A DNA stretch of 64,000 nucleotides, taken from assembly GCF_001625305.1 (NCBI RefSeq), contig NW_017804487.1, positions 1,269,023-1,333,022 on the forward strand. The letters run 5' to 3'. The stretch comes from Branchiostoma belcheri. Lineage: Eukaryota > Chordata > Leptocardii > Amphioxiformes > Branchiostomatidae. A program made the position numbers and the translations under genes. Positions 32,377-42,849 of this stretch are shown in pieces. The notes beneath the pieces are model-generated. The model worked only from the letters and a program-made list of their open reading frames with translations. It made no database searches and had not been told where the DNA came from. Numbering within the stretch: the first letter of the stretch is position 1; every line of letters starts with the position of its first letter.

Positions 32377-32601
32377 ATGTTGTGCTGTTTTAAGTTAAAA
32401 CTTTTGGTCCAACACAAAAAAGTTCTCTCACCTAGAGCTTTCGACCAGTCACTCTGGTCTTCCTCAGTAGACTGACCCAGTGAAGCTTGTCGCGTGGCTT
32501 CTTTAAAGTGTGACATCAACAGTGGAGGAAGACCAGAGTGTCTGGTCGAAAGCTCTAGGTGAGAGAACTTTTTGTGTTGGACCAAAAGTTTCAACTTTAA
32601 A
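32377..32601. mobile_element. Palindromic hammerhead-type insertion at the ACBD5 stop codon
   Basis: Long inverted arms (CTTTTGGTCCAACACAAAAA ... TTTTGTGTTGGACCAAAAG) bracket a centre of about 60 bp. A near-perfect duplication, CATGTAAACTAC at 32365-32376 and CATGTAACTAC at 32602-32612, flanks it and includes the ACBD5 TAA. Each arm has a hammerhead-like core: the left arm, on the minus strand, reads CTGAGGA, a GACCAG/CTGGTC helix, then GAAA. Confidence 0.75.
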
Positions 32602-32940
32602 CATGTAACTACCAAGTTTACACAGATGAACTTTCATGATACATGTTGTACTTGTGTCTGGGTGTTTTCTATTGAATTTATAAATCTGTGTTTCAGTCTC
32701 TCATTGTTTAGCATCAGTTGAGTTGAGTCACCAAAAAAAAGGACCTTCTTGATCTAAAAGATTTAATTGGTGATTTCTCAACATCAATGTATGTGTATGC
32801 CACACAGTTTATTTCTTCTCATGTCAGAAACAACATTTTGTCTCAAAATATCATTAAAAGATCATGTTCAGTCTGATAATAGGTAGATATTTGTTAGATT
32901 CTACATTAAAGTGCTGCTTTTACAACATGTAGGCTGATTA

Positions 32941-33335
32941 GGCCATGTTGATTTGATTACTAGTATATGGATGATATCCGGGAGCGCATGAATTTTCGGC
33001 TGTTTCCAGAAAAAATTTTCAACCACACTGTAAATCGTACAAAACAGTTACAAAAGGAGCAAATATAAACTGTAAGTTGAAACAAAATATTGGAAAATGA
33101 TACCGATGTCATAGAATGCCAAAATTAAACGAAAAAGACAAAAATGTGAAGAAATTAATTTGAACAGTAAATTATTCGCAATACCGTACTCTGTGTCATT
33201 TGTTCAACCTACATGACCACATAGATTTCATTATGAATGCAACTTTTTTTTTTCCCAAACTTTTTTTATTCGCACGCTCGCATCAGTTTTGGGGTTCCCA
33301 GAGGATGTCATCCATATAATCAAATCAACATGGCC
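32941..33335. mobile_element. Inverted-repeat element, GGCCATGTTGATT family
   Basis: GGCCATGTTGATTTGATTAC at the left and AATCAAATCAACATGGCC at the right, flanked by TTA on both sides; related to 2388-3090. It lies in the presumed ACBD5 3' UTR. Confidence 0.85.
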
Positions 33336-34193
33336 TTAGTGAGACTTCAGAATTTCCCATTCCAAACATGTATCATTGTGACACCCCTAACACCCAGGTA
33401 TACAGCTGATTTTGAGTTGTTGCTTTGGCTGCTTGAATATGAACTTTTGTGTCAACAACTTGTACAGTGAAATTATAGTGTAATAGATGAATAAAATAAG
33501 AAAGATTGAAAAAACTGTATTATCTGATAGGTCAAAAATATAATGTACTAACTTGTGCCTTCCAACTGCCAGAAATTTCCGAAAATTTGGTTGAAGGTAC
33601 ACAAGAAAAACAACATGTACATATAACAATGTATAAGGAAAAGTCACAGCTTTTCCAATGACGCAATGTTCTTTCTGACCTGCAAAGTGCAATAATTTTT
33701 TTGAGAATGTTTGAATGTCTAGAATAGGTGGTGACAATGTAGATTCTTTATCTCAAAACTAAGTTTTAAGATTTAAAAGAAAACGAAGTAACACCAGCTT
33801 TCAAAGAATCATCATTGGTCATTATTTCCTATGACAAATTTTGAGCATAAAAATTGTACAGATCCATAATGATGATATGCAAAGTTTACAGACTTTTATA
33901 GCACAATTAAAAGAGGCAAATTGTATAAAATTAATTCCAATGTGTAAGATGACTGCATGTTTTTTACTTGCAATGTTGTCAACTCTACATGTATACCTAG
34001 ACCATCGAGGTACATTGTGTGTTTGCCTTGACTAATGGCAGTTATGATTACCGAGGGTATTAATTTTTGTCAAAAGACATTATCATTGCCATTGGAAACT
34101 TTCACAGATGCATTTTGAGTTTATTTCAATTTTTTCCCTGAGCATTGCAAAGTCCTACATACATGTAAATTCTGTGTAACACTTGGAGTATAT

Positions 34194-34508
34194 AAATAGC
34201 AAAGTTCTTTGATCACAACCATTTATTTTTACGAGCCTATGTTTCGATGACCGTCTGTCATCTTCATCAGGGCAATTCTGACTGGTTTACTGTGCACTGA
34301 CGCTAGATGTTACTTGGTGCATAGTGCACTAAAGGTGTTACATAGTTCACAGTACCCTGTCACTAACATCTAGCGTCAGTGCACAGTAAACCAGTCAGAA
34401 TTGCCCTGATGAAGATGACAGACGGTCATCGAAACATCGGCTCGTAAAAATAAATGGTTGACAACTTTGCTATTCATTCGTTTACCAACCTGATGAAATT
34501 ATTTACGG
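34194..34508. mobile_element. Palindromic hammerhead-type insertion
   Basis: Arms of over 100 bp are inverted copies. ACTTGGAGTATAT is duplicated at 34181-34193 and 34509-34521. The right arm has CTGATGA at 34406-34412, a GATGAC/GTCATC helix with an AGACG-type loop, and GAAAC at 34431-34435. The left arm has the same core on the minus strand. Confidence 0.85.
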
Positions 34509-34771
34509 ACTTGGAGTATATTTTCCATCATTGTCTTTATTGAGGAAAGTGCCAGTTGTGATTCTCCCTATTAAAATCGTCTTAGTAAATCGTCTTGGAA
34601 ACCAACAGTAACAGCAAAGATGCAGTGTAAATTGCAAACAAACATTGGTTGTGCGTATGTCTGTCATGATCTTGTAGGTGTTGAAAATCATTGTAATTTC
34701 TATGCTTGAAGGTAGATAATAGTTCAATGAACACAATGCCTTGTAAATGTTACACACGAGTGAGTTCCAGA

Positions 34772-34777
34772 AATAAA
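34772..34777 (+). terminator. Possible ACBD5 polyadenylation signal
   Basis: AATAAA about 2.4 kb after the ACBD5 stop. No gene intervenes. If it is used, the 3' UTR contains both palindromic insertions and one inverted-repeat element. Confidence 0.35.
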
Positions 34778-35111
34778 GTACAATTCTAAAATAATGTTAA
34801 GTACTTTGGTGTATTTCATTATTGTATTGTAGCAAAGGCTCATTGCTTCAATGTAAAGAAGCTACAAGTACATGTATAAACTTTACTGAGGCACTATTTT
34901 CACAGGACAGAGACTATAGATGAATTATCAAATAGCATTGATCATTGGAATCATCTAGACATGGTTGGAAGATCTAGGATATCATATTAGTGCTCACTGA
35001 AAGACTTGAGAGATTTGTCAAATTTCTGGATGACCAACAGTGTCTCAATGATCTTTCCTCTGTGGAGTCTTTTGCAAACCATTTGGCTACTACATTACAA
35101 TTAACTTGTAG

Positions 35112-35906
35112 TGTAACAGTGGGGGGGTTTATAGGCGCTACCAACTGACACGGCCGATGGGTCTAGACCTTTTAGCCGAGTGGTTAGAGCGTTGGATTTT
35201 GAAGCTGGTGCTCGGGTTAGGTCATGGGTTCAAACCCCGGTCTGGGACCAGCAGGGTTTTTATCTGTTTCTACTCGCTCCTCCTGTTTCTTACAGTAGCA
35301 CACACAAACACAGGCTTCTGTACACCTTGTACCAATTTGACAAGCAATTAATGACAATAAATAGCTTGTGCATGATTGTTTTGCTGTACTAGCTCCTCCT
35401 GTTTCTTACAGTGGTTCCCACACCCGTTCTGGCAAAGAGTGCTGCTCCAGGGATGTCGAATTCAGAAGATTCGAGGACGAATCTTGAAAAGAAAAGGGGG
35501 AGTAGTGTAACAGTGGGGGGTTTATAGGCGCTACCAACTGACCCAGCCAATGGGTCTAGACCTTTTAGCCGAATCATTAGAGCGTCGGAGTATGAACTGG
35601 TGCTCGGGTTAGGTCATGGATTCGAACCCCGGCCCGGGACCAGCAGGGTTTTTATCTGTTTCTACTCGTTCCTCCTGTTTCTTACAGTGGTTCCCACACC
35701 GGTTCTGAGGACGAATCTTGAAAAGAAAAGGGGGAGTAGTGTAACAGTGGGAGGTATATAGGTGCTACCAACTGACCCAGCTAAATTTTAGCCGAATTGT
35801 TAGAGCGTCAGAGTCTGAACTGGTGCTCGGGTTTGGTCGTGGGTTCGAACCCCGGCCCGGGACCAGCGGGTTTTTTATCTGTTTCTACTCGCTCCTGTTT
35901 CTTACA
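35112..35906 (+). mobile_element. Miniature LTR retroelement (TRIM-like) array with three LTRs
   Basis: LTRs at 35112-35294, 35506-35686 and 35740-35906 (183, 181 and 167 bp) start TGTAACAGTGG and end TTTCTTACA. After LTR2 comes a primer-site-like TGGTTCCCACACC, one base inside. A polypurine tract, GAAAAGAAAAGGGGGAGTAG, ends directly at the next LTR. The interior between LTR2 and LTR3 is only 53 bp (35687-35739). Each LTR contains tRNA-like A- and B-box words (TTAGCCGAGTGG, GGTTCGAACCC). The same 93-bp flank follows LTR1 (35295-35387) and LTR3 (35907-35999), showing a local duplication. Confidence 0.8.
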
Positions 35907-36043
35907 GTAGCACACACAAACACAGGCTTCTGTACACCTTGTACCAATTTGACAAGCAATTAATGACAATAAATAGCTTGTGCATGATTGTTTTGCTGTA
36001 TGACATAAATGGCCAGACTTGTGATAGTTTGAGGTATTGTTGG

Positions 36044-39000
36044 TTAGTTCTTGCTCATGTCCTGCAAGTTGTAGATGTCTGCTCTTCTCTGATTGGATGT
36101 TGGGATTGATGACCTCACTTCATCTACATACGACAGGTCCACATCACTGTACACTATCTCCTCTTCATGCCCAGCCTTGGCCACCACCTGGAAACATGAC
36201 AACAGCTTTGATTCAATATGATTGGACAGTGAAATCTGTGAGTTTAGACAAATGGCAATCATTGGCTAACAGATTGTCCTACTCTACTGAAAGTGCAAAG
36301 AGGAAAATATAGTGGAAAATTTTTTCACAGTGGAAAAGAATTCCATTCTAAGGAATTATGAATGAATTTGCATTACTAAGGCCACACCAATTTAACTTGT
36401 TGGTTCTCGGATTCGTCTCTTCATTTTTTTCTGATTTGCAAAAAAAAAAAAAAAAGATTCTGGTTCCGAATCAACTAAAAAATACTCCAATTTTGCCCCC
36501 AACAGTTGAGGAAAGTCTTTTTCTTCGTACTTTTTTTCCATCTATCAATGCAGTGGTTTGATTAAAATTTTGAAATTCATTGTTTGAATTTACAAACCAG
36601 CCTGTTATATTGACTTTGTGGCTCCTATCATAGCATTTGGGGCTATCATGGTATGCCTAGACCTGTTTTTAATTTTTTTATTCGCCCTGTCCCTTCATAT
36701 TTTTCGAAAAATGCGAGAACCAACAAATTGAATTGGTGTGGCCTACAGACAACATTACAACTTTTCAAGAAATAATTACTGAGCCCACAGCCTTACCTCT
36801 CCCCATGGGTTGACCAGAGTGCTGTGTCCCCAGGCCACATATGAAGCCCCCTCATCACGAGCAGGTGAGATAGTTCCCACGTACAGCTGGTTATCCAGGG
36901 CTCTCCCCCTCTGCAGGAGTTCCCAATGGGCCGGTCCAGTGGTCATGTTAAAGGCACCAGGATACAGGAGCAGCTTACAGCCTCTCCTGTAAAACAAAGT
37001 AGAACAGGGCAAGTTTTAAAGGCAGCCAATGTAATTTCAGGACAACGTAACAAAAAAAAATTCTGGTTGAGGAAATCTGACTGATATTGAAATAGCGTCA
37101 AAAGCATTTGAAATATGCCCCCCCAAAAGTTATGTTTATTTCTAGGGTACCACCAATAAATAGCTAGAACCAGCAAGCAACCATTTCTATCAGCAACATC
37201 ACATTTTTGCCTCACAGATATCTGTATGCTATAGAATAGGGTTGATTATCTTGCTACATTACTAAGTACAAGAATGACAAAAAAAATTGACTTAATGAAA
37301 ATATAGCTTGCAATGTTAAAAATCAAGAGACAGCTGAATATCTGGTCATGTATTCCATCTTTGATTTGAGACCCTTTGGAAAGCATATTTAGACCTGTCT
37401 AAATAAACATTCTGTTATATGTTTATTCGTATCTCTGTCATCATTTAAGACCACAGTTACTGTAATTACTTTTAAACTGTACCTAAACCCCTCTGTCTAG
37501 TACCTACACCTGATGATCCAAAGCACTATTACAGAACCATTAGGCCACACCAATTTAATTTGTTGTTTCTCATATTTTTTTGAGAAAAAATATGAAGTGA
37601 CAGGGAACAAAAAAACAGGCCAAGGCACCCCATGAAGGCCGGAAATGTTACAATATGAGCCATGAAGTCAACATACCAGGCTGGTTTATGATTAAAACAA
37701 TAGATTTTGAACTTTTAATGAAACGAAGTTGCATTCTTACATTGAAAACCTTTTAACAACTAGGAAGAAAAGGACTTTCTTCAACCTTTGGGGCCAAAAT
37801 ATGTCTTTCATGGAGCATTTTGCAGTTGAATCAGAACCTAAAATACGCCAAAAAACAGTTACTCAAGCAACTGGATATGATTTTGAAAACGTCAGACGTT
37901 TCAGCTAGTATCCACTAGTATCTAATAACCATAGTTTCTAATTTCCGGCACTTGGGATTTGGCACTCCCAGCCCCGAGGACAGACAACACTTAAGCTCCT
38001 GTTCTGTATAACAGGAGCTTTCAGACTAATTTGCATCATCTTGTCTTGACTTGTCTGACTTTTGTTCCTTTTTCGACTTCCAAAAACTTGTCTTCACTTT
38101 ATTTGCATATCAATCAATAAGTTGTGTTTATAAACCTGCTTTCCCCTCTGGTCTCTCAGTCACTGACGAAAGCTAGTGGATACTAGCTGAAACGTCTGAC
38201 GTTTTCAAAATCATATCCAGTTGCTTGAGTAACTGTTTTTTGGCGTATCGTATTACCTGGATGTCTAACCTTCATCGACAGAACCTAAAATCTTTTTTTT
38301 CTGCAAATCAGAAAAAAATGGACAGGGCAAATCTGAGAAAAAACAAATTAGGTGTGGCCTTAGTTTAAAACGAAGAAAAACTACAAGTATTTTCATACAG
38401 AACTGTACCAGTCACCTTGCATAGATCTGTGCTAACTCAGGGAACCTGATGTCATAGCAGATCGCCAGGCCGACCTTACAGTAAGGTGTGTCAAAGGTCA
38501 CCAGTCCTGACCCTGGACTCAGCGTCTCCGACTCTTGAAACCGGATTTTACCAGGTACATCTGGTTAAGTAACATAGGAGAGGGACAGTAAACATTAGAC
38601 ATTAGACAGTACATCGAGAATGCAAAATTAAGTTTTTTTTTAACAAAAGATGTCTCTTTTCTGCCTTAGGGCAACCATTCTTCCACACTCACGTGGGAAA
38701 ATCAAACTTGCCAGGATTTGGGTGCGGGTGAAAATAATATAATTTTGCTTTCTTTCCCCAAAGTTAGCATACAATTTGGAATGAGCTTCATATGTATATA
38801 AATCAGTTTAAGTAGATATAGAATGTAAATGATAGTCGTAATGATTTATACATAATTTGTATGTCTTAAGTCTATATTTTTTAATGTCTGGGGAAGTTGT
38901 AATGTCAGCTAATAGATATAATAATGTATCTAAAGCAAAAAAAAGTTTCTGTCTATATTAGGATAACATTACCATACTACAAAGTATACAGATAAGAAGG

Positions 39001-40105
39001 TTTCAAGCTCCATAAAAAAAATAACAGCTCACCTATGTCAAACAAATGAACCTTTCTAAACTTTGCGATTAGCTCCCCTTCAGGATTGAAGACTGTAGAC
39101 GTGTTGTACAACTTGCCACCATCCTCCTCGGGAATAGAACCCCCAACCAGGAATACCTTATTATCTTTGGCAGCCTGCAAATGAACATGATAGTAGTATA
39201 GATGCAGGGCTGGAAATACTGGGTGCATGTGCACCCTAGTGCACCCAAAATTGGAGTTGTACACATTATTTTTTTCTGTGGGTGCACTGGTGCACCCAAA
39301 TATTTTTGTAGGAATTTTTAACATTAGAAATGTATAATAGTATGCCAGATATTCTTGGTCTCTTCAGTAGCAGAAAAATAATAAAATCTTTGCTGTAGTA
39401 CTTGTTTAAGATTTTGAAGTTACCTCCCATTCCATCCATATCCAAGCTCAGAAGAGGAAGTAAGATCTGTAATTAGGTTTTGTTTCATATGGATAATGGA
39501 GCACCCCAAAAATTTTGTGCACCTAATTTAGTTTGGGTGCACCAGTGCTCCTATAAATTTCGAGCCCTGAGATGTACTTTTATGTACTAGGTCCGACAAT
39601 CCTCAAATCAAATCCTCTGTTCAAAGGACGAAAAAGAGACCCCCGTGTTTAACAATTTTCAGGTACTTGTGAATTGTGTCAAACTGTCAGGCACTTGATA
39701 AAGGGGGGCGTGGCTAATTAATTGGTGTGAAAACAGTGCTTAGATAACAATAAAGAGGCGTGAGGATTGTTATTTTTATAATTATCACCTAGAGATAGTA
39801 TGTGAAAAGTTTTTGTGAGATAATTTAACACAAGCAAGTGGGAAACTTCTCACATAAACGCCCTGTAACTTGACCGGTCAACCTACCTTGGCTAGCATGC
39901 TTGTCGACTCGCCGGGGATTTTCTCCGCATATTCGGGGAAATATTTCGTCCCGTACGGAGAGTTGAAACATTCTGGTAACGCTACCAGGTTGGCACCTCC
40001 CCCAGCAGCTTGTGAAATGAGTTTCGAAGCACGGGCGAGGTTTTCTGACTTGTTAGCGCTCACGAAAAGTTGCACCAAAGCTATTTTGAACTTTGAGGCG
40101 GCCAT
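36044..40105 (-). CDS. NIT2: Omega-amidase NIT2
   Basis: Five exons on the minus strand, 40105-39887, 39174-39033, 38560-38416, 36986-36797 and 36187-36044, encode 279 residues, matching the family. NIT2 removes the amide from 2-oxoglutaramate and 2-oxosuccinamate in the cytosol or mitochondria, repairing by-products of glutamine and asparagine transamination. The nitrilase triad is visible: Glu in [10 protein letters not shown], Lys in [10 protein letters not shown] and the nucleophile Cys in [12 protein letters not shown]. Other family blocks are [33 protein letters not shown] and ASYVAWGHS. The start gives [13 protein letters not shown], as expected. Introns hold several inverted-repeat elements. 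It shares the nitrilase fold with the vanin gene in this window, but the two are not close paralogues. Confidence 0.96.
36380..36743. mobile_element. Inverted-repeat element, GGCCACACCAATTTAA family
   Basis: GGCCACACCAATTTAACTTG at the left and CAAATTGAATTGGTGTGGCC at the right. Inside are A-rich and T-rich blocks and CAACAGTTGAGGAAAGTC. It is the best complete reference copy for the ends of the 54016-60073 unit. Confidence 0.85.
37543..38359. mobile_element. Inverted-repeat element of the same family, interrupted by an insertion
   Basis: The ends GGCCACACCAATTTAATTTG and ACAAATTAGGTGTGGCC are flanked by TTA. It is interrupted at 37845-38278 by a palindromic element. Removing that insertion and one target copy restores a relative of 60720-61104. 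Confidence 0.85.
37845..38278. mobile_element. Palindromic hammerhead-type insertion nested in an inverted-repeat element
   Basis: CAGAACCTAAAAT is duplicated at 37832-37844 and 38279-38291. The inverted arms contain CATATCCAGTTGCTTGAGTA. The right arm carries CTGACGA at 38163-38169, a perfect AGCTAGT/ACTAGCT stem with a GGAT loop, and GAAAC at 38189-38193. The left arm keeps only part of the core. Confidence 0.85.
39205..39569. mobile_element. Inverted-repeat element, GGGCTGGAAATACTGGGTGC family
   Basis: CAGGGCTGGAAATACTGGGT to AAATTTCGAGCCCTG, with AGATG near both sides. It lies in NIT2 intron 1, just upstream of exon 2. Confidence 0.75.
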
Positions 40106-40840
40106 TTTGTTTTTAACATCACATGCTACAATTCAGGGTGTCTATTGCACAGAACACCAGTGCCTGTTATGTTTTACACGGGGATGCCAGCGGCAATTTC
40201 TTTCTTGCCTGAATACAATTACGGTATTTTGATGTTCATACATGTACACATGTATTTTTAGGGAAAAAAAAGGCAATTCAAAATTCTTCAATCAAGGATC
40301 AAATGCCGGCCATCACTTTCAGATGTAATATTGGGGTGGTTTTATTTCGTGGTATCATTGTAGAAGTTAATTGCAAATCCATGCCCGAAGGCTAATTGCA
40401 AGTTACAAACATAAAAGAACTCTGAAACAGAGTATAAAATAACTTCAAAATGTACATTATGAAATCTAATTGTCTAAAACTATTGCTATGTCTAAATGTT
40501 AATTTTAAAGGGAAACTGAAAGGGAGGTTTCCTGCCGAAATAACGTTCCCTTCTCTTAATATATATTGTCTAGAGAGCATATGGAAATATTGAAGTTTTC
40601 AAACATTTAATACATGAAAAGGCATTGCTTTGATAACTCACTTGTTTATTTACAGCATTGCTTTTGATGACAATAAAGGCATCATGGCTCAATGAAAATG
40701 GACATACACAGTATCACTCACTTCCTGACTTCTTTACGTACATGTACAAATGTATATTCAAATGTTCTCATCAAAAGTGACAGTGCTATTTCATTACAAA
40801 TAAGGTATTGAACTACATTACAACAGAGAAACATGTCACA

Positions 40841-41111
40841 AACTCCTTTTCTTTCCAAACCACCTAATACCTTCCATAGATGGCAAAATCTGTGCTGCAA
40901 AATGAAGAAAACATTGCCATCGGACATTGTCAAGTGTCGGCCTCCATGTTATGTGGCCACAGTTTTGCCCAGACAACATAGCAAGGTTGGCAACATGCAA
41001 TTTTGTATATGCCATGGGTTTAGGTCTGGACCTTCAAGTCCGGAACTGAACCTAAACCTCTGGACTTGAATCTGGACCTGAACCTAAATGTGGGTTTAGG
41101 TACACAGCACT
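40841..41111. mobile_element. Truncated AGTGCTGTGTACC-family element
   Basis: In reverse orientation this matches the left two thirds of 48433-48842 (CCATGGGTTTAGGTCTGGAC, GGTTTAGGTACACAGCACT). It lies between the NIT2 promoter side and the CENATAC 3' end. Confidence 0.7.
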
Positions 41112-41149
41112 AGTCATGAGTTGAAAGACGGGTGCTGGTTAGAACACTC

Positions 41150-42235
41150 CTAAGGTCCCTTTACTTCCTCCATACTGTGATCAGGTCGACTCTGTGCAGC
41201 GCTGGCTTTTCTCCTCCCTCCCTTCTTCTGTTGCCATGGTTTCCACCTCCTCCCGACCTGCCACACCCGCCCGAACGACGGCAGCCATTCCTCGCCGCTC
41301 GACGCACCGCGGTCAAATGTCGCTCCAACACGACCTGCGGGTAAAGTCTTCTGCTTCTTGTGCTTCTGTAAGTCCTCTCCCGTTGGACCTATCTCATTAC
41401 TGGGAGAAGCTCCTGAAATGTCGGTAACTTCATTGTCTTTCCAAAGCCAAGGCGGTGTTGCACCTGTGTGGACGTTTCCACATGCTCCAGGTGCTTTAGG
41501 CAGCTGTATGCAGGTTAGATTGTCTCCACGTGCTTCTATGGTATACATAGCTTTACTGTTTAGTTTGACACCTGTGTTCCTATGCAGTTCTTGGACCTGT
41601 CTGGTGGTTCTTTGTACTTTTTGATGCTGAGCTTCACTATGATTACTTGAGGTCTTAACTTCACTAAGGTTTGTAGGTGCTTGGCTTTGGTCAGAAGAGG
41701 AAGTTGGTACCTCTGGTTCACTAGTAATTTTCTGCTGACCAGCTTCCCACTGTGCGACAGCTTCCACCAGTCTCTTTTTGTACCTGCCATAATCTTCCTG
41801 TGTCAGTAAAAAGTTGTTTTTCAAGGATTTTTCTATCCTGTGGTCCCACCAAAAAGAAAAGGTCTTCTGGCGATGTTCCTGACTTGCTAGATGGCGGAAA
41901 AATCCTGCGAATTTCAGAGAAGCCATCGTGGTTGTGTCATGTTTCTTCACCTCGCAGCCACAGAAATAACACCAGAAATTTTCCTCATTGACTCCACTAT
42001 CAACCACTGGATGCTTTAGGACGGGTTTCGCTGTCTTGACTTTCTTCCCGTACTTATTGATGATGGCGTTGATATTATCCCTGTGGGTTCTGGAGTAAAC
42101 ATGCTTCCTGCCCTGTGAATGGTGACGTCGACAAACTTCACAGTACTTGAAATCTTGGATGGTCTGCTCTGTCTTCTTCTGAGCTGTTGCCATCATCTTC
42201 ATCAATCCTTCTTCCTCTGAAATCAAGCTGCCCAT
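41150..42235 (-). CDS. CENATAC: CENATAC (CCDC84), minor-spliceosome zinc-finger protein
   Basis: One 361-codon coding exon. CENATAC is needed for splicing of AT-AC U12-type introns and so for correct chromosome segregation. The N-terminus has a U1C-like zinc finger (YCEVCRRHHSQGRKHVYSRT, then H). A second Cys/His group follows (FWCYFCGCEVKKH ... HLASQEHRQKTFSFWW). Conserved C-terminal blocks are GNVHTGATPPWL, NEIGPTGEDL, LPAGRVGATFDR and EEWLPSFGRVWQVGRRW, diagnostic of the family. An acceptor lies at 42253-42254, so an upstream exon near 42600-42780 is likely and may be 5' UTR. The ATG at 42235 is the first Met after that acceptor. Its start is only 615 bp from the LMBR1 start, facing the other way. 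Confidence 0.93.
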   Translation of the reverse strand: MGSLISEEEGLMKMMATAQKKTEQTIQDFKYCEVCRRHHSQGRKHVYSRTHRDNINAIINKYGKKVKTAKPVLKHPVVDSGVNEENFWCYFCGCEVKKHDTTTMASLKFAGFFRHLASQEHRQKTFSFWWDHRIEKSLKNNFLLTQEDYGRYKKRLVEAVAQWEAGQQKITSEPEVPTSSSDQSQAPTNLSEVKTSSNHSEAQHQKVQRTTRQVQELHRNTGVKLNSKAMYTIEARGDNLTCIQLPKAPGACGNVHTGATPPWLWKDNEVTDISGASPSNEIGPTGEDLQKHKKQKTLPAGRVGATFDRGASSGEEWLPSFGRVWQVGRRWKPWQQKKGGRRKASAAQSRPDHSMEEVKGP

Positions 42236-42252
42236 TGTAAATATCCTCTTCC

Positions 42253-42849
42253 CTGAAAAATACATAAAAATCCTTTACATTTCGGAATTCATCCACATAA
42301 GCTTTAGTACATTAAAGGCGTGTAAATAAAGTCTTTGTAACCATGATTTTTTGATGATTTGATTCCAAACTCGCATGAGATATTGACCAAAAAAGATTAG
42401 GCACAAATACAGACGTTGTGAACACCTAAATGTATACAGGTCAAAACCGCATTTAAACGCAACCAAATGTTTTCACTTTACTTCATTTATCAGATTGAAT
42501 TGCCGATGAAACCCTATTATTGACCTTGTTTCCTCAATATCTATACATTATAATTTATTTGTACTCAAATTAATTTGATTTGTATGGAATATTATCTCTA
42601 GATAAGAGTATTCGATTTGTATCGTTTTGATGCGGTGATAGGAAGAAAACAAGCAGTGTCCGAAGACTGACAGTTGAACGTGCCCGGGGAAGTCGTCTGT
42701 TTTTTGTTTCCCTCCTCCAACTTCCCAGCTTCTTCTACACGCCACAAACCAGCGCTCAGCACCATGGAGGTTAGGAACAAGAAGGGACGGTTATTGGCTT
42801 GAGGATTACATGAGAGACTTTGACCAGTTTTACGTCGTCGAGTCCCGAC
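42253..42849. promoter_or_regulatory. Shared divergent promoter region, CENATAC / LMBR1
   Basis: The coding starts of CENATAC (-) and LMBR1 (+) are 615 bp apart, the arrangement of a bidirectional promoter. The region also holds the probable CENATAC first exon and intron. No TATA box was recognised. Confidence 0.5.

Noticed and set aside
35160..35245. Possible tRNA gene
   Set aside because: The tRNA-like segment is inside an LTR and recurs in each LTR copy, with differences that break the acceptor stem.
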